Shown in pieces: positions 36,486-45,249 of a DNA stretch of 64,000 nt; position 1 is the first letter of the stretch; each line of letters starts with the position of its first letter. Origin of the DNA: Catenovulum agarivorans YM01 (GTDB lineage Bacteria > Pseudomonadota > Gammaproteobacteria > Enterobacterales > Alteromonadaceae); contig NZ_AJWM01000048.1 in the NCBI RefSeq assembly GCF_000281085.1, forward strand, positions 62,001 to 126,000. Direction: 5' to 3'. The notes below the pieces were generated by a model. It saw nothing but the letters and a program-made list of their open reading frames with translations. It searched no databases and had not been told where the DNA came from. The translations under genes and the position numbers were made by a program.

Positions 36486-37649
36486 TTGAATACTAAAAAC
36501 CTTCCTTGGCGATTTATTTGGCCTATTCTCATTCTTGCTTTCGCTGCGATTGTTTTTAAAATTTTACAAATGCAGGCTACGCCGCCTGAACAAAAACCTT
36601 TGGAGCATGCGCCGCCATTAGTTGCGACTGAGCAGTTAAATAAACAAGCTTGGCCGTTTGCAATCGACAGTCAAGCAATCGTTCAAGCGAAACAATCTAC
36701 AATCGTCAGCAGCGAAATTAGTGGCAAAATAAACAAAATAGCAACTCAGTTTGATGCGGGTTTTTTCCTTGAGAAAGACACGATTTTAATTGAAGTTTCT
36801 GAATCAAATTATCTTGCTGATGTTAAATCAGCCAAAGCGAATTTGAGCCTAGCACAAGCTAATTTGAAAGAAGAATTAGCCCGTGGTGATGTGGCTAAAA
36901 TTGAGTGGCAAGCATACAGCGAACAAGCAAGTGACTTGGCGTTGAGAAAGCCGCAAATTGCAGCGCAAACGGCTAATGTTGAATTTGCTAAAGCACAATT
37001 AGAACGAGCTGAGCGTGAACTCGCAAGAACCAAAATACGCATGCCGTATACTGGCTTGGTGGTTGAACGTAAAATAAGCCTTGGAGATTATGTCACCACA
37101 GGTTTTGCTGTCGCAAAAGTGATAGCGACTGATGTGGCTGAAATTCGTTTACCACTGACTTTAGCTCAATACCAAAAGCTCAAACCCAACTTACCACAAA
37201 CAAATGCGGTGCAAATTGCACCAATATCAGTCGAGTTGTCTAATAATTTGGCGCAGCCGCAAAGCTGGATTGCTGAGTTAGATAGGATTGAACAAGTTGT
37301 TGAAAGTGATACGCAGATTATTTATGCAGTGGCGAAAATATATGACCCATATAATTTAGCCAACACCCATTTATCTCCACTGGCTGTCGGACAGTTTGTT
37401 AAAGCGCAAATTACCATTGAACAATCAACTCAATCGTTTCGTATATCTCGAAGTTTGTTAACGCCAAGGCAACAGCTGTTGGTGGTCAATGGCGATAAGT
37501 TACGTATTAGAACACCGAATATTATTCATCAAGACCAAAATTACATATATGTTGATAAGGGGCTAGAAGCTGATGATTTATTAGTTATATCAGCTCTGAG
37601 TAAGCCAGTAGATGGTATGCGCATTCGTGTAGCTAAAGAGGTTAAGTAA
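36486..37649 (+). CDS. RND efflux periplasmic adaptor (HlyD/MFP family)
   Basis: 387 aa. An N-terminal membrane anchor (about 10-28), the split lipoyl domain (IVSSEISGKINKI and ARTKIRMPYTGLVVERK), a coiled hairpin between them (about 105-180), and beta-barrel and membrane-proximal domains. It bridges the inner-membrane pump to an outer-membrane channel. The start codon is TTG at 36486 with AAGGA 8 bases upstream; no ATG gives a full N-terminus. The pump gene starts 1 base after its stop. Confidence 0.92.
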   Translation: MNTKNLPWRFIWPILILAFAAIVFKILQMQATPPEQKPLEHAPPLVATEQLNKQAWPFAIDSQAIVQAKQSTIVSSEISGKINKIATQFDAGFFLEKDTILIEVSESNYLADVKSAKANLSLAQANLKEELARGDVAKIEWQAYSEQASDLALRKPQIAAQTANVEFAKAQLERAERELARTKIRMPYTGLVVERKISLGDYVTTGFAVAKVIATDVAEIRLPLTLAQYQKLKPNLPQTNAVQIAPISVELSNNLAQPQSWIAELDRIEQVVESDTQIIYAVAKIYDPYNLANTHLSPLAVGQFVKAQITIEQSTQSFRISRSLLTPRQQLLVVNGDKLRIRTPNIIHQDQNYIYVDKGLEADDLLVISALSKPVDGMRIRVAKEVK

Positions 37650-37650
37650 G

Positions 37651-40600
37651 ATGACAACTCAAGCATACAAAAGAGGATTGATTGCTTGGTTTGTCAATAA
37701 CCCAGTAGCAGCTAACTTATTGATGATTAGCATTGTTTTAGCCGGAATCTATTCAGTATTTACCATTCGAAAACAATCTTTTCCGACCATTCAGCTAGAT
37801 GAGATTCACGTACAAATTCCGTATTTGGGGGCGGCACCGCAAGAAGTAGAAGAGGGTGTTGTTTTAAAAGTTGAAGAGTCGGTTAAACGTATAGAAGGTA
37901 TCAAAAAAATAGAGTCGATTGCTCAAGAAGGGCTCGCCCGAGTCATTATTGATGTGGAAGAAGGATACGATGTTGTTGAATTGCTCAACGAAGTTAAAGT
38001 ACAGGTTGATGCGATACCGAGTTTGCCCGACAACACCGAGAAACCTGTTATATACAGAGTGAAGCCTGAACAAGCAGTGTTATGGCTGCAAGTGTATGGG
38101 CAGATTTCTGAACAGAAAATGAAGGCTTACGCGAATCAATTACGTGACGAAATAGTCCAGTTACCAGGGATTTCATCGGCCAAAGTGGTGGGAGCGCGTG
38201 AGTATGAAATAGGCATTGAAATTAGCCAAGAAAAGCTGGTGGCTTATGGCTTAAGTTTAAATCAGGTGGTGCAGAAAGTTAGAGCATCATCTTTAAAAAT
38301 GCCTGGTGGCACCATTAAAAGTAGCAATGGTGACATTTTAATTCGAACAGACAACCAAGCGTACAATGCAGCTGATTTTGCCAAGATTGTTATTATTCAG
38401 CGAGCCAATGGTACTAAAGTTGTATTGGCCGATGTTGCGACAATTAAAGACGGTTTTGTTGAACGAGAGGCTTTTTCTAATTTTGATGGACAACCCAGTG
38501 TTGGTATTCAAGTGAACTCTGTAGGCAACCAAAACGACTTGCAGATTTCGCAGACGGTTAAAGATTATATTAAACAGGCAGAGCCAAGTTTGCCGAGTGA
38601 AGTAAAATTAGCGGTTTGGGGAGATAGCTCTTATTACTTAAACGGTCGCTTAGAATTAATGTTAAACAACATGCTGATGGGCGCTTTGTTGGTCTTTTTT
38701 ATCCTATCGATTTTTCTCCAGTTAAAACTCGCTTTATGGGTGATTGTTGGTTTGTTTGTGTGTTTTTTAGGCGCGTTAGCACTAATGCCGCATGCAGACG
38801 TCAGCATAAATATGATCAGCTTGTTTGCGTTTATTTTGGTGCTGGGCATAGTGGTAGATGATGCGATTATTATTGGCGAAAGTGTCCACAACACAGTGCA
38901 AACACATGGGAATACCGCACAAAACGTTGTTCGTGGAGCGCATCAAGTCGCTGTACCTGCTACTTTCGGTGTACTAACAACCATAGTCGCTTTTATACCC
39001 ATGTTGATGGTGCCAGGGGCATCGTCCCCTATATGGGGCTCAATTGGTATGGTGGTGATCTTGTGTTTAATTTTTTCTTTGGTTGAATCTAAATGGATTT
39101 TGCCTTCGCATCTAGTCAGCCGCAGTTATAAAGTTGCAAGCGACGCTGAGAAGAAAACATTATTAGCTAAAGTGCGTGACCGGGTTAATGGCCGGTTAAG
39201 TTATTTTATCGACAATATATATTCACCGTTTTTAAGCAAGTGTATCCACTTTCGTTATACGGTATTGGCTGGCTTTCTAGCATTTTTAATTATTACTGTT
39301 GGTATGGTTGCATCTGGTGCTGTGCGGTTTGTATTTTTCCCTAACCTGCCAAGCGATTATGTACAAGCTAGCATTACCATGGAAGACGGCACCCCTGATG
39401 TGGTTACGAATCAAGCACTCGCGCGTTTAGAGCACGCTTTATACCAAGTTCATCAAGCACATTATGCCGATTTGGATCAGCAGGTTATTGCTCATAGTTC
39501 TGCATTTAATACCGGGCAAACTAGCGGACTGATTTGGGCTGAATTAAACAGAGACTACAGCGGTAAAATAGATGGTGTAGATGTTGCGAATTTTTGGCGA
39601 GAGCAATTTGGTGAAATGGCAGGTGTGCGCTCAGTCAGTTTTAATGGTTCTATACAAGGGGGCGCGGGCGCTGATTTAGAGTTTTTATTTAGAAGCGACA
39701 ATACAGCACAAATTGCCGCGGCAGCACAAATGCTCAAAGAGCGTTTGCAAAATTATCAAGGTGTTTATGATGTTGATGACTCTTATTCAGGTGGTAAAGA
39801 TGAAGTGCAGTTGTCGGTAAAACCAGCCGGCATAGCTTTGGGGTTAGAGTTAGCAGATTTATCTAATCAAGTGCGAGCTGCATTTTATGGGGCTGAAGTG
39901 CAGCGCATACAGCGTGATGATGAAGAAATTAAAGTTATGGTCAGATATCCACGCGAACAACGCCAATCTATCCAGAACCTAGAGCAAATGTGGGTCGACT
40001 TACCCAATGGCAAACGCGCTATTTTCGCAACTGTCGCCGAATTTCACATGGCAAGTGGTTATTCTTCTATCCAGCGCATTGATTACCAAAGAGCGGTTAG
40101 TGTGACAGCGAAAGTAGATAAGGCAGTTGCTGAGCCTGGGAAAATTGCCACCGAAGTTTCAGAGCAGATTATCCCTGATATTTTGCAAGAATATCCTGAA
40201 GTTAAGTTTGAATTGTTTGGAGCATCGAAAGAAGAACAAGAAGCTATGGTCAGTTTAGGTATCGGATTCTTATTTGCACTTGTGGCGATTTATGCACTAA
40301 TGGCCATTCCACTTAAATCTTATAGTCAGCCTTTTATTATTATGTCGGTCATTCCTTTTGGCATTTTAGGTGCTGTGATTGGTCATATGATTTTAGGACT
40401 GTCGGTCAGTATATTGTCGTTTTTTGGCGTCATCGCTTTGGCTGGCGTTGTGGTCAACGACTCGCTTATTTTGGTTGATTTTATTAATAGATCACGTATC
40501 CAAGGGGAAACTTTGTTGAATTCAATTCAGCAAGCGGGCGCTAAACGTTTTAGAGCGATATTGTTAACTTCGCTGACCACCTTTTTTGGTTTGATTCCAA

Positions 40601-40782
40601 TAGTATCTGAGACTAGTTTACAAGCGCAAATTGTAATCCCAATGGCTGTGTCGCTTGCATTTGGCATACTCTTCTCAACTGTGATCACTCTTTTGTTATT
40701 GCCCGTACTGTATGCGATATTAAGTGATATCCATAGGTTAATTAAGTTGTTAAAAAGTTGGATTTTTGTAAGGGAAATTTAA
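37651..40782 (+). CDS. RND family efflux pump, inner-membrane subunit
   Basis: 1043 aa, 12 helices. N-terminal FVNNPVAANLLMISIVLAG, the SFPTIQLDEIHVQIPYLGAA porter start, and the proton-relay acidic pair in VLGIVVDDAIIIGE (helix 4) are visible. The C-terminal half repeats the pattern (ALAGVVVNDSLILVDFIN). It pairs with the adaptor encoded just upstream to export drugs or other small compounds; substrate unknown. No TolC-like gene is in the window, so the outer channel is encoded elsewhere. Confidence 0.94.
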   Translation: MTTQAYKRGLIAWFVNNPVAANLLMISIVLAGIYSVFTIRKQSFPTIQLDEIHVQIPYLGAAPQEVEEGVVLKVEESVKRIEGIKKIESIAQEGLARVIIDVEEGYDVVELLNEVKVQVDAIPSLPDNTEKPVIYRVKPEQAVLWLQVYGQISEQKMKAYANQLRDEIVQLPGISSAKVVGAREYEIGIEISQEKLVAYGLSLNQVVQKVRASSLKMPGGTIKSSNGDILIRTDNQAYNAADFAKIVIIQRANGTKVVLADVATIKDGFVEREAFSNFDGQPSVGIQVNSVGNQNDLQISQTVKDYIKQAEPSLPSEVKLAVWGDSSYYLNGRLELMLNNMLMGALLVFFILSIFLQLKLALWVIVGLFVCFLGALALMPHADVSINMISLFAFILVLGIVVDDAIIIGESVHNTVQTHGNTAQNVVRGAHQVAVPATFGVLTTIVAFIPMLMVPGASSPIWGSIGMVVILCLIFSLVESKWILPSHLVSRSYKVASDAEKKTLLAKVRDRVNGRLSYFIDNIYSPFLSKCIHFRYTVLAGFLAFLIITVGMVASGAVRFVFFPNLPSDYVQASITMEDGTPDVVTNQALARLEHALYQVHQAHYADLDQQVIAHSSAFNTGQTSGLIWAELNRDYSGKIDGVDVANFWREQFGEMAGVRSVSFNGSIQGGAGADLEFLFRSDNTAQIAAAAQMLKERLQNYQGVYDVDDSYSGGKDEVQLSVKPAGIALGLELADLSNQVRAAFYGAEVQRIQRDDEEIKVMVRYPREQRQSIQNLEQMWVDLPNGKRAIFATVAEFHMASGYSSIQRIDYQRAVSVTAKVDKAVAEPGKIATEVSEQIIPDILQEYPEVKFELFGASKEEQEAMVSLGIGFLFALVAIYALMAIPLKSYSQPFIIMSVIPFGILGAVIGHMILGLSVSILSFFGVIALAGVVVNDSLILVDFINRSRIQGETLLNSIQQAGAKRFRAILLTSLTTFFGLIPIVSETSLQAQIVIPMAVSLAFGILFSTVITLLLLPVLYAILSDIHRLIKLLKSWIFVREI

Positions 40783-40947
40783 ACTTGTCGGGCTGTGGTA
40801 CGATGTCTTAATTCATTTTGAATATAAGTGTTCCATTTTTGACTGACTTTCATTATTATAGTTATCGACTTAAACGATTAATCCTATTTAGTTGTTTAAG
40901 TCTGTTGTGTGTAAGTGTGAGGGCGGTTTTTGTGTGAGTCGTTCTCG

Positions 40948-40975
40948 GGCAAACCAGTTTGTGTGCTGGTTTGCC
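40948..40975. terminator. Hairpin between convergent RND pump and bamE genes
   Basis: GGCAAACCAG (40948-40957) and CTGGTTTGCC (40966-40975) make a perfect 10-bp stem with loop TTTGTGTG. No T tract follows on either strand. The rest of the 214-bp gap shows nothing more. Confidence 0.5.
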
Positions 40976-40996
40976 GTTTAACTTATCTGCTGCAGA

Positions 40997-41332
40997 TTAC
41001 TCGTCGATTGATTGGGTAAATTCTTCTGGTTTGTCTACTGTCCCTGACATATCTACTAACTTGCCATCTTCAAAGTTTAGAATTAAATCCATTCGTTTGG
41101 TTTCGCGGCCATCGCCATAGTCAACTTGGTATACGTAGTACCATTTATCGTCACTAAAAGTATCTTTTAATACAGGTTTGCCCAAAACAAATATGACCTG
41201 ATCTTTGTTCATGTTTTGACGTAATTTAGCAACATCGCGTTTTTCAATATAGTTTCCTTGGCGAATATCAATCTTATATGCACATGCAGACAAGATGCAG
41301 ATAGCGCCAACACAGATTAGTTTTTTTAACAT
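40997..41332 (-). CDS. bamE: Outer-membrane assembly lipoprotein BamE
   Basis: 111 aa lipoprotein of the BAM complex, which inserts beta-barrel proteins. Lipobox LSAC; the SmpA/OmlA signature is QGNYIEKRDVAKLRQNMNKDQV, then LGKPVLKDTFSDDKWYYVYQ. ATG 41332 is taken as start; a TTG at 41344 would add four residues. In many relatives bamE sits near smpB-ratAB and recN; here it is 15 kb away from them. Confidence 0.95.
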   Translation of the reverse strand: MLKKLICVGAICILSACAYKIDIRQGNYIEKRDVAKLRQNMNKDQVIFVLGKPVLKDTFSDDKWYYVYQVDYGDGRETKRMDLILNFEDGKLVDMSGTVDKPEEFTQSIDE

Positions 41333-41420
41333 AACTTTATTCAAATTTCTTAATTACAGCCAAATAGTTTTAGGGCAATGAGTATAGCGACTATAGACAG
41401 TGCTATAAAGTAATAGTTTC

Positions 41421-41915
41421 CTATTTAAGTTGACCAATGTTTTTAATCGCACCACGTGGCACAATACGCTTAATGCCTTCATTGCTAAAAATAAAGTCGA
41501 GCTGAATGGTGTTGCTATCAAACAATGAGATTTTTCCATCGATCACCAACTCGTATTTTCCTTTGATACTTCGTTCTGGTGCTTTACGTAATTCAATTAA
41601 GTGATCGCCAATCTTATAAGTAAAGGTTGAGAAGTAGCCCTGCGAAAACTCTGAAACCCAAATAAATTCTTCCTTATGTAAATAAAGGGCTAAAGTATAC
41701 TGCTCAGGCACTTGGCTAACCGAAACGCTAGCAGTACCCGCACTAAATTTTGTACCTTCGTCAGTCATTTTGAAGCTGAAACCGAAATCTACGGTTTTTT
41801 CTAGCCCTGAAGGGTAAACCAAAGTTGCTTTGCCGGGCAGATCAAATTCAGCACGAGCCGGTGTGCACAAAAATAGGGTTAAAGTAAATAAACAGATTAG
41901 CGTACGTGTAAACAT
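41421..41915 (-). CDS. Secreted protein of unknown function
   Basis: 164 aa with a Sec signal peptide (about 1-22, ending PARA). The mature part is mostly predicted strands (ATLVYPSG; VDFGFSFKMTD; YKIGDHLIELRKAP; GKYELVIDGKISLFDS), suggesting a small periplasmic beta-barrel or sandwich. It ends with a basic tail. It follows a priC-like gene by 29 bp on the same strand and may share its transcript. Not recognised. Confidence 0.6.
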   Translation of the reverse strand: MFTRTLICLFTLTLFLCTPARAEFDLPGKATLVYPSGLEKTVDFGFSFKMTDEGTKFSAGTASVSVSQVPEQYTLALYLHKEEFIWVSEFSQGYFSTFTYKIGDHLIELRKAPERSIKGKYELVIDGKISLFDSNTIQLDFIFSNEGIKRIVPRGAIKNIGQLK

Positions 41916-41944
41916 GTGAAGACTCCGGGTTCCTTTTTCGCAGG

Positions 41945-42433
41945 TTAATAAAAATTACGTTTTTGTTCAAATCGACTGATTTGTGTTTCCAATTTCTCAA
42001 TCGCATCTAAACAGCGCTGACGGCGGACTCTTAATTGGTGATTGTCTGGTAGTGTTGGATTTAATCGAATTTGATCATCAAATTTGGTTAAATACTGGCG
42101 ATATTCAGCCAATTTTTTATGCATTTGCCCAAGTCGACTCGCATAATTACTTTTATTCGAAATATCTTCTATTTTTTGATTAATAGCACACTTAGCCAAT
42201 AATTCCAGTTGGTCGTTTAGGCGGTCGAATAACCTTTCGTTATTGTGTGCAAAACATTGTTCAATTAACTGTTGGGTTTCGTTTGCGTAGTCTTGCAATT
42301 CTTCCGATTGACAAGCGTAGCTCGAATGAAACTGTAACAAGCTGATGATTTTTTCTTGGTAAGCTAACTGGCTAATTTTATTAATCAGCTGATTCAATGT
42401 TTGTTCAACTTTTGTTTGTAATGGCTCAGACAT
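41945..42433 (-). CDS. priC: Primosomal replication protein PriC-like
   Basis: 162 aa all-helical protein. The C-terminal pattern NHQLRVRRQRCLDAIEKLETQISRFEQ matches the end of E. coli PriC, and the central ERLFDRLNDQLELL and HKKLAEYRQYLTKFDDQI fit its ligand-binding helices. PriC reloads the replicative helicase at stalled forks. Similarity outside the C-terminus is weak, so the call is moderate. ATG 42433 is used; the frame extends three codons to a TTG. Divergent from the TyrR gene. Confidence 0.7.
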   Translation of the reverse strand: MSEPLQTKVEQTLNQLINKISQLAYQEKIISLLQFHSSYACQSEELQDYANETQQLIEQCFAHNNERLFDRLNDQLELLAKCAINQKIEDISNKSNYASRLGQMHKKLAEYRQYLTKFDDQIRLNPTLPDNHQLRVRRQRCLDAIEKLETQISRFEQKRNFY

Positions 42434-42511
42434 ATAGCGCAAATAGCGAATTTTAATTCAATGAACTAAGCTTAAACTAATTTTGGTATTTAGGCATTAG
42501 TAGAGTCAAGT

Positions 42512-43990
42512 ATGCGACTTGAAATTCGATGTGAAAACAGATTAGGTATTACGCAAGATGTACTTGAAATCTTGGTACGCCACCAAATCGATTTACAAGG
42601 TATCGAGGTTCACCCTAACAAACTATTCATCCATTTTCCAAATATTGAATTTACTGAATTTCAACATTTGATGCCGGAAATTCGCCGTATTAAAGGTGTG
42701 TCGGATGTGTTAAAAGTTACTTACATGCCACTGGAATTAGAGTCTGTAGAGTATCAAAACCAATTATCGGCAACGACGGAAAAATGGTTAACGGTTTCAG
42801 CAACCGGTGAACTTATTCGGTTAAGTAACAGCGCAAATGGTTATTTTTCTCGTTTATTGAAGCAAGATTTAACCCATGTATTTGATTGGGTTAAAGGCTT
42901 CAATTTACAAAAATGGTTAGACAAGCAACCCAAAGAGCGTTTGTTAGCAGTAGCTGAAGTGGCTGAACAGACGTTTCAACTAGAGCTACAGCCAATGTGG
43001 TTAAACAACAATAAAGGTTTAAAAGGGTTTGCAGGGGCGACTATTCGTTTCATCAATGGCCACGCGCAATATCCAAACGAACAAAAAGCACATGCAATTT
43101 GTAATTCAATTGTGCAGCAGTCGGCCGCGATGCGCAAAGCGGTGCGTGATAGCAAAAAATTAGCAACCAATTTACAGTCTGTTTTATTAGTGGGTGAGAT
43201 TGGCGTTGGTAAAGGCTTAATGGTGGAGTTAATGCATGCCTTAAGCTCAACTAACAATAGAGCTTTGGTTGTAGTGGAACTAACGACCAATGATTTAGCG
43301 TTACAGCTGGATAAGGTAAACCTAGATGTATGCGGTGGTTTGTACCTCAAACATATTGATAGGTTAGGCGCTATGCAGCAAAAAAATTTGTTAACTTGGT
43401 TATTAAGCAATAGGAATAAATTACAAAAGGTTAAATTATATGCCTCAGCCAATAGCAATTTAACTTTAGCTTTGCAGCAAGGAACCTTTAATGAGCATTT
43501 GTTTTATCAACTTGCTGACAGCAAGTTGCTGCTGCCGGATATGCGCCAGCGTAAGGATGATGTTGCCGAATTAAGCCATTTGTTTGTTGAACAAATTTGC
43601 CAAGATTCAGGTATGTCTCCTATTACAATTGCTGACGAAGCGCTCAAGCGATTACAAGAATATGCTTGGCCCGGTAATGCTTCTCAGCTATATAACGTAT
43701 TGCGTCAAGCCGTCGTTTTGTCCGACCAACAGTGCATACAGCTTGCAAATATTCACATTGAGGAAGATCAGCAAGAAGACGAGTTATTAACTGTGCAAGA
43801 TTATTTGGAAAATGGCTTAGACGATGCGGTTAAACAATTTGAAAGTACTTTATTACGTAAGTTATATCCGTATTATCCGAGTACTCGGCAACTTGCTAAT
43901 AAACTTGGGCTAAGTCATACCGCGATTGCTAATAAGTTGCGCGAATACGGAATTAATCGTTCAACGGTTAAAGTTGCGAGACGCTCATAG
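42512..43990 (+). CDS. tyrR: TyrR-like transcriptional regulator with degenerate ATPase domain
   Basis: 492 aa. An N-terminal ACT domain (MRLEIRCENRLGITQDVLEI, then MPEIRRIKGVSDV), a PAS-like domain (about 85-190), an AAA+ domain (about 205-420) and a C-terminal Fis-type HTH (LANKLGLSHTAIANKLREYG). TyrR controls aromatic amino acid genes. Walker A is present (GEIGVGKG), but Walker B reads LYLKHID instead of LLLEEIG, and the arginine-finger segment FREDLYYRL reads FNEHLFYQL, so ATP hydrolysis is probably lost. No GAFTGA loop, as in true TyrR. Confidence 0.88.
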   Translation: MRLEIRCENRLGITQDVLEILVRHQIDLQGIEVHPNKLFIHFPNIEFTEFQHLMPEIRRIKGVSDVLKVTYMPLELESVEYQNQLSATTEKWLTVSATGELIRLSNSANGYFSRLLKQDLTHVFDWVKGFNLQKWLDKQPKERLLAVAEVAEQTFQLELQPMWLNNNKGLKGFAGATIRFINGHAQYPNEQKAHAICNSIVQQSAAMRKAVRDSKKLATNLQSVLLVGEIGVGKGLMVELMHALSSTNNRALVVVELTTNDLALQLDKVNLDVCGGLYLKHIDRLGAMQQKNLLTWLLSNRNKLQKVKLYASANSNLTLALQQGTFNEHLFYQLADSKLLLPDMRQRKDDVAELSHLFVEQICQDSGMSPITIADEALKRLQEYAWPGNASQLYNVLRQAVVLSDQQCIQLANIHIEEDQQEDELLTVQDYLENGLDDAVKQFESTLLRKLYPYYPSTRQLANKLGLSHTAIANKLREYGINRSTVKVARRS

Positions 43991-43994
43991 GGGT

Positions 43995-45095
43995 TTATAC
44001 AGGTTCTATTACCTCAAAACACACTTTATTCCGGCCACTTTGTTTGGCTTGATATAGGTATTTATCTGCTCTTGCAATCGCACTAGTAATGGTTTGTTGA
44101 TTGTGTAATTCAGTTACACCAATACTTATGGTAACTTGCCTGCGAAAATGCTTTACTTCAAAATCGTGTGAAGCCACCTTGTTTAGTAGTTTTTCAGCAA
44201 CATCAACAGCTTGTTGGAGATTAGTTTCCGGTAACATAACTAAAAACTCCTCACCGCCCCATCTGGCGACTAAATCATGTGCTCGTATATTGTTGGCAAG
44301 AATTTTCGCTAGGTGTTGCAGAACAATATCTCCGATATCATGCCCATAGCCATCGTTAATTGATTTAAATCTATCTACGTCTATCAGTAATAGCGATAAA
44401 GTATCGTTGTTGCGATTAATACGAGCGTATTCTTTTTGTATTTGTTCCATCATTTCTCGGCGGTTGGCCAAGCCTGTCAGCGAATCGGTTTTCGCCATCA
44501 ATTCAAACTTGTCGCTTAAACTCTGGATATGTTGATACGAAGCTTTGCGTGAGTACTCATAACAACATGACAAAAAGGTTACGGTAAAAAAAGACAAGAT
44601 AAACCTAAGTTTATAGCTGTCTGAATAGTCTGCTGCCATTAACGACCCTCCATGAAAGTAGAGTAAAAATGAGCTTAAACAGCTAAATAGTATGATATTG
44701 ACTAAACCAGTTGATAAGCCACCTAAGAATAGTGCAACTGGTGGCAGAATATAAACCCAGAGCAGCCCTGTGTTATCAACCCCACCTGAATAAACTAGAT
44801 AGAGCATAAGCATAGTTAAACAATATAAAACTAAGCGTGCGGGCAACTGATAATTTGATGAAAATCGAATACATAAGTGGGCAAGTAAAAATACTACAGC
44901 TGCAATATTTAAGACTATCGCTAACAAAAAGTTGTCTTCAGACCATGCGCGTAATCCCATTACCAAGGTGAGGCTACTGCCAACCAACGCAAATAAATTG
45001 ATGATCATTATACGCCGACGATCTTCCGTATCTGCATATTCAGGGATGCCACTTTGGCAATATTTGATGAATTGTTGTTTGATAAAACTGAACAC
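43995..45095 (-). CDS. Membrane diguanylate cyclase (GGDEF)
   Basis: 366 aa. Six membrane helices in the first 185 residues (a MASE-like sensor), a short coiled linker (about 185-205) and a GGDEF domain. The active site is RWGGEEFLVM and the inhibitory RxxD site is RAHD, five residues before it, so it should make cyclic di-GMP under product control. Its stop lies 4 bases from the convergent TyrR gene. The sensed signal is unknown. Confidence 0.9.
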   Translation of the reverse strand: MFSFIKQQFIKYCQSGIPEYADTEDRRRIMIINLFALVGSSLTLVMGLRAWSEDNFLLAIVLNIAAVVFLLAHLCIRFSSNYQLPARLVLYCLTMLMLYLVYSGGVDNTGLLWVYILPPVALFLGGLSTGLVNIILFSCLSSFLLYFHGGSLMAADYSDSYKLRFILSFFTVTFLSCCYEYSRKASYQHIQSLSDKFELMAKTDSLTGLANRREMMEQIQKEYARINRNNDTLSLLLIDVDRFKSINDGYGHDIGDIVLQHLAKILANNIRAHDLVARWGGEEFLVMLPETNLQQAVDVAEKLLNKVASHDFEVKHFRRQVTISIGVTELHNQQTITSAIARADKYLYQAKQSGRNKVCFEVIEPV

Positions 45096-45179
45096 GCCAA
45101 CTCGTTTATAGTTTTTTCCGTTTAACTTAAGTCTAGCGGGAATTTGTTAACTATCTAGACAAAATAGTAAAAACCAATA

Positions 45180-45208
45180 AAAAAGCGCTAAATTTATTAG
45201 CGCTTTTT
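45180..45208 (-). terminator. Bidirectional rho-independent terminator after pullulanase
   Basis: AAAAAGCGCTAA (45180-45191) pairs with TTAGCGCTTTTT (45197-45208) around loop ATTTA. On the minus strand it ends in six T, 41 bp past the pullulanase stop. Confidence 0.85.
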
Positions 45209-45249
45209 GGAAGTAAGCATCCATGCTCGGGGGATTTCCAAAGTTTCGA

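Noticed and set aside
42976-43458. 160-codon minus-strand frame inside tyrR
   Set aside because: Antisense shadow of the TyrR ATPase domain with no supporting features.
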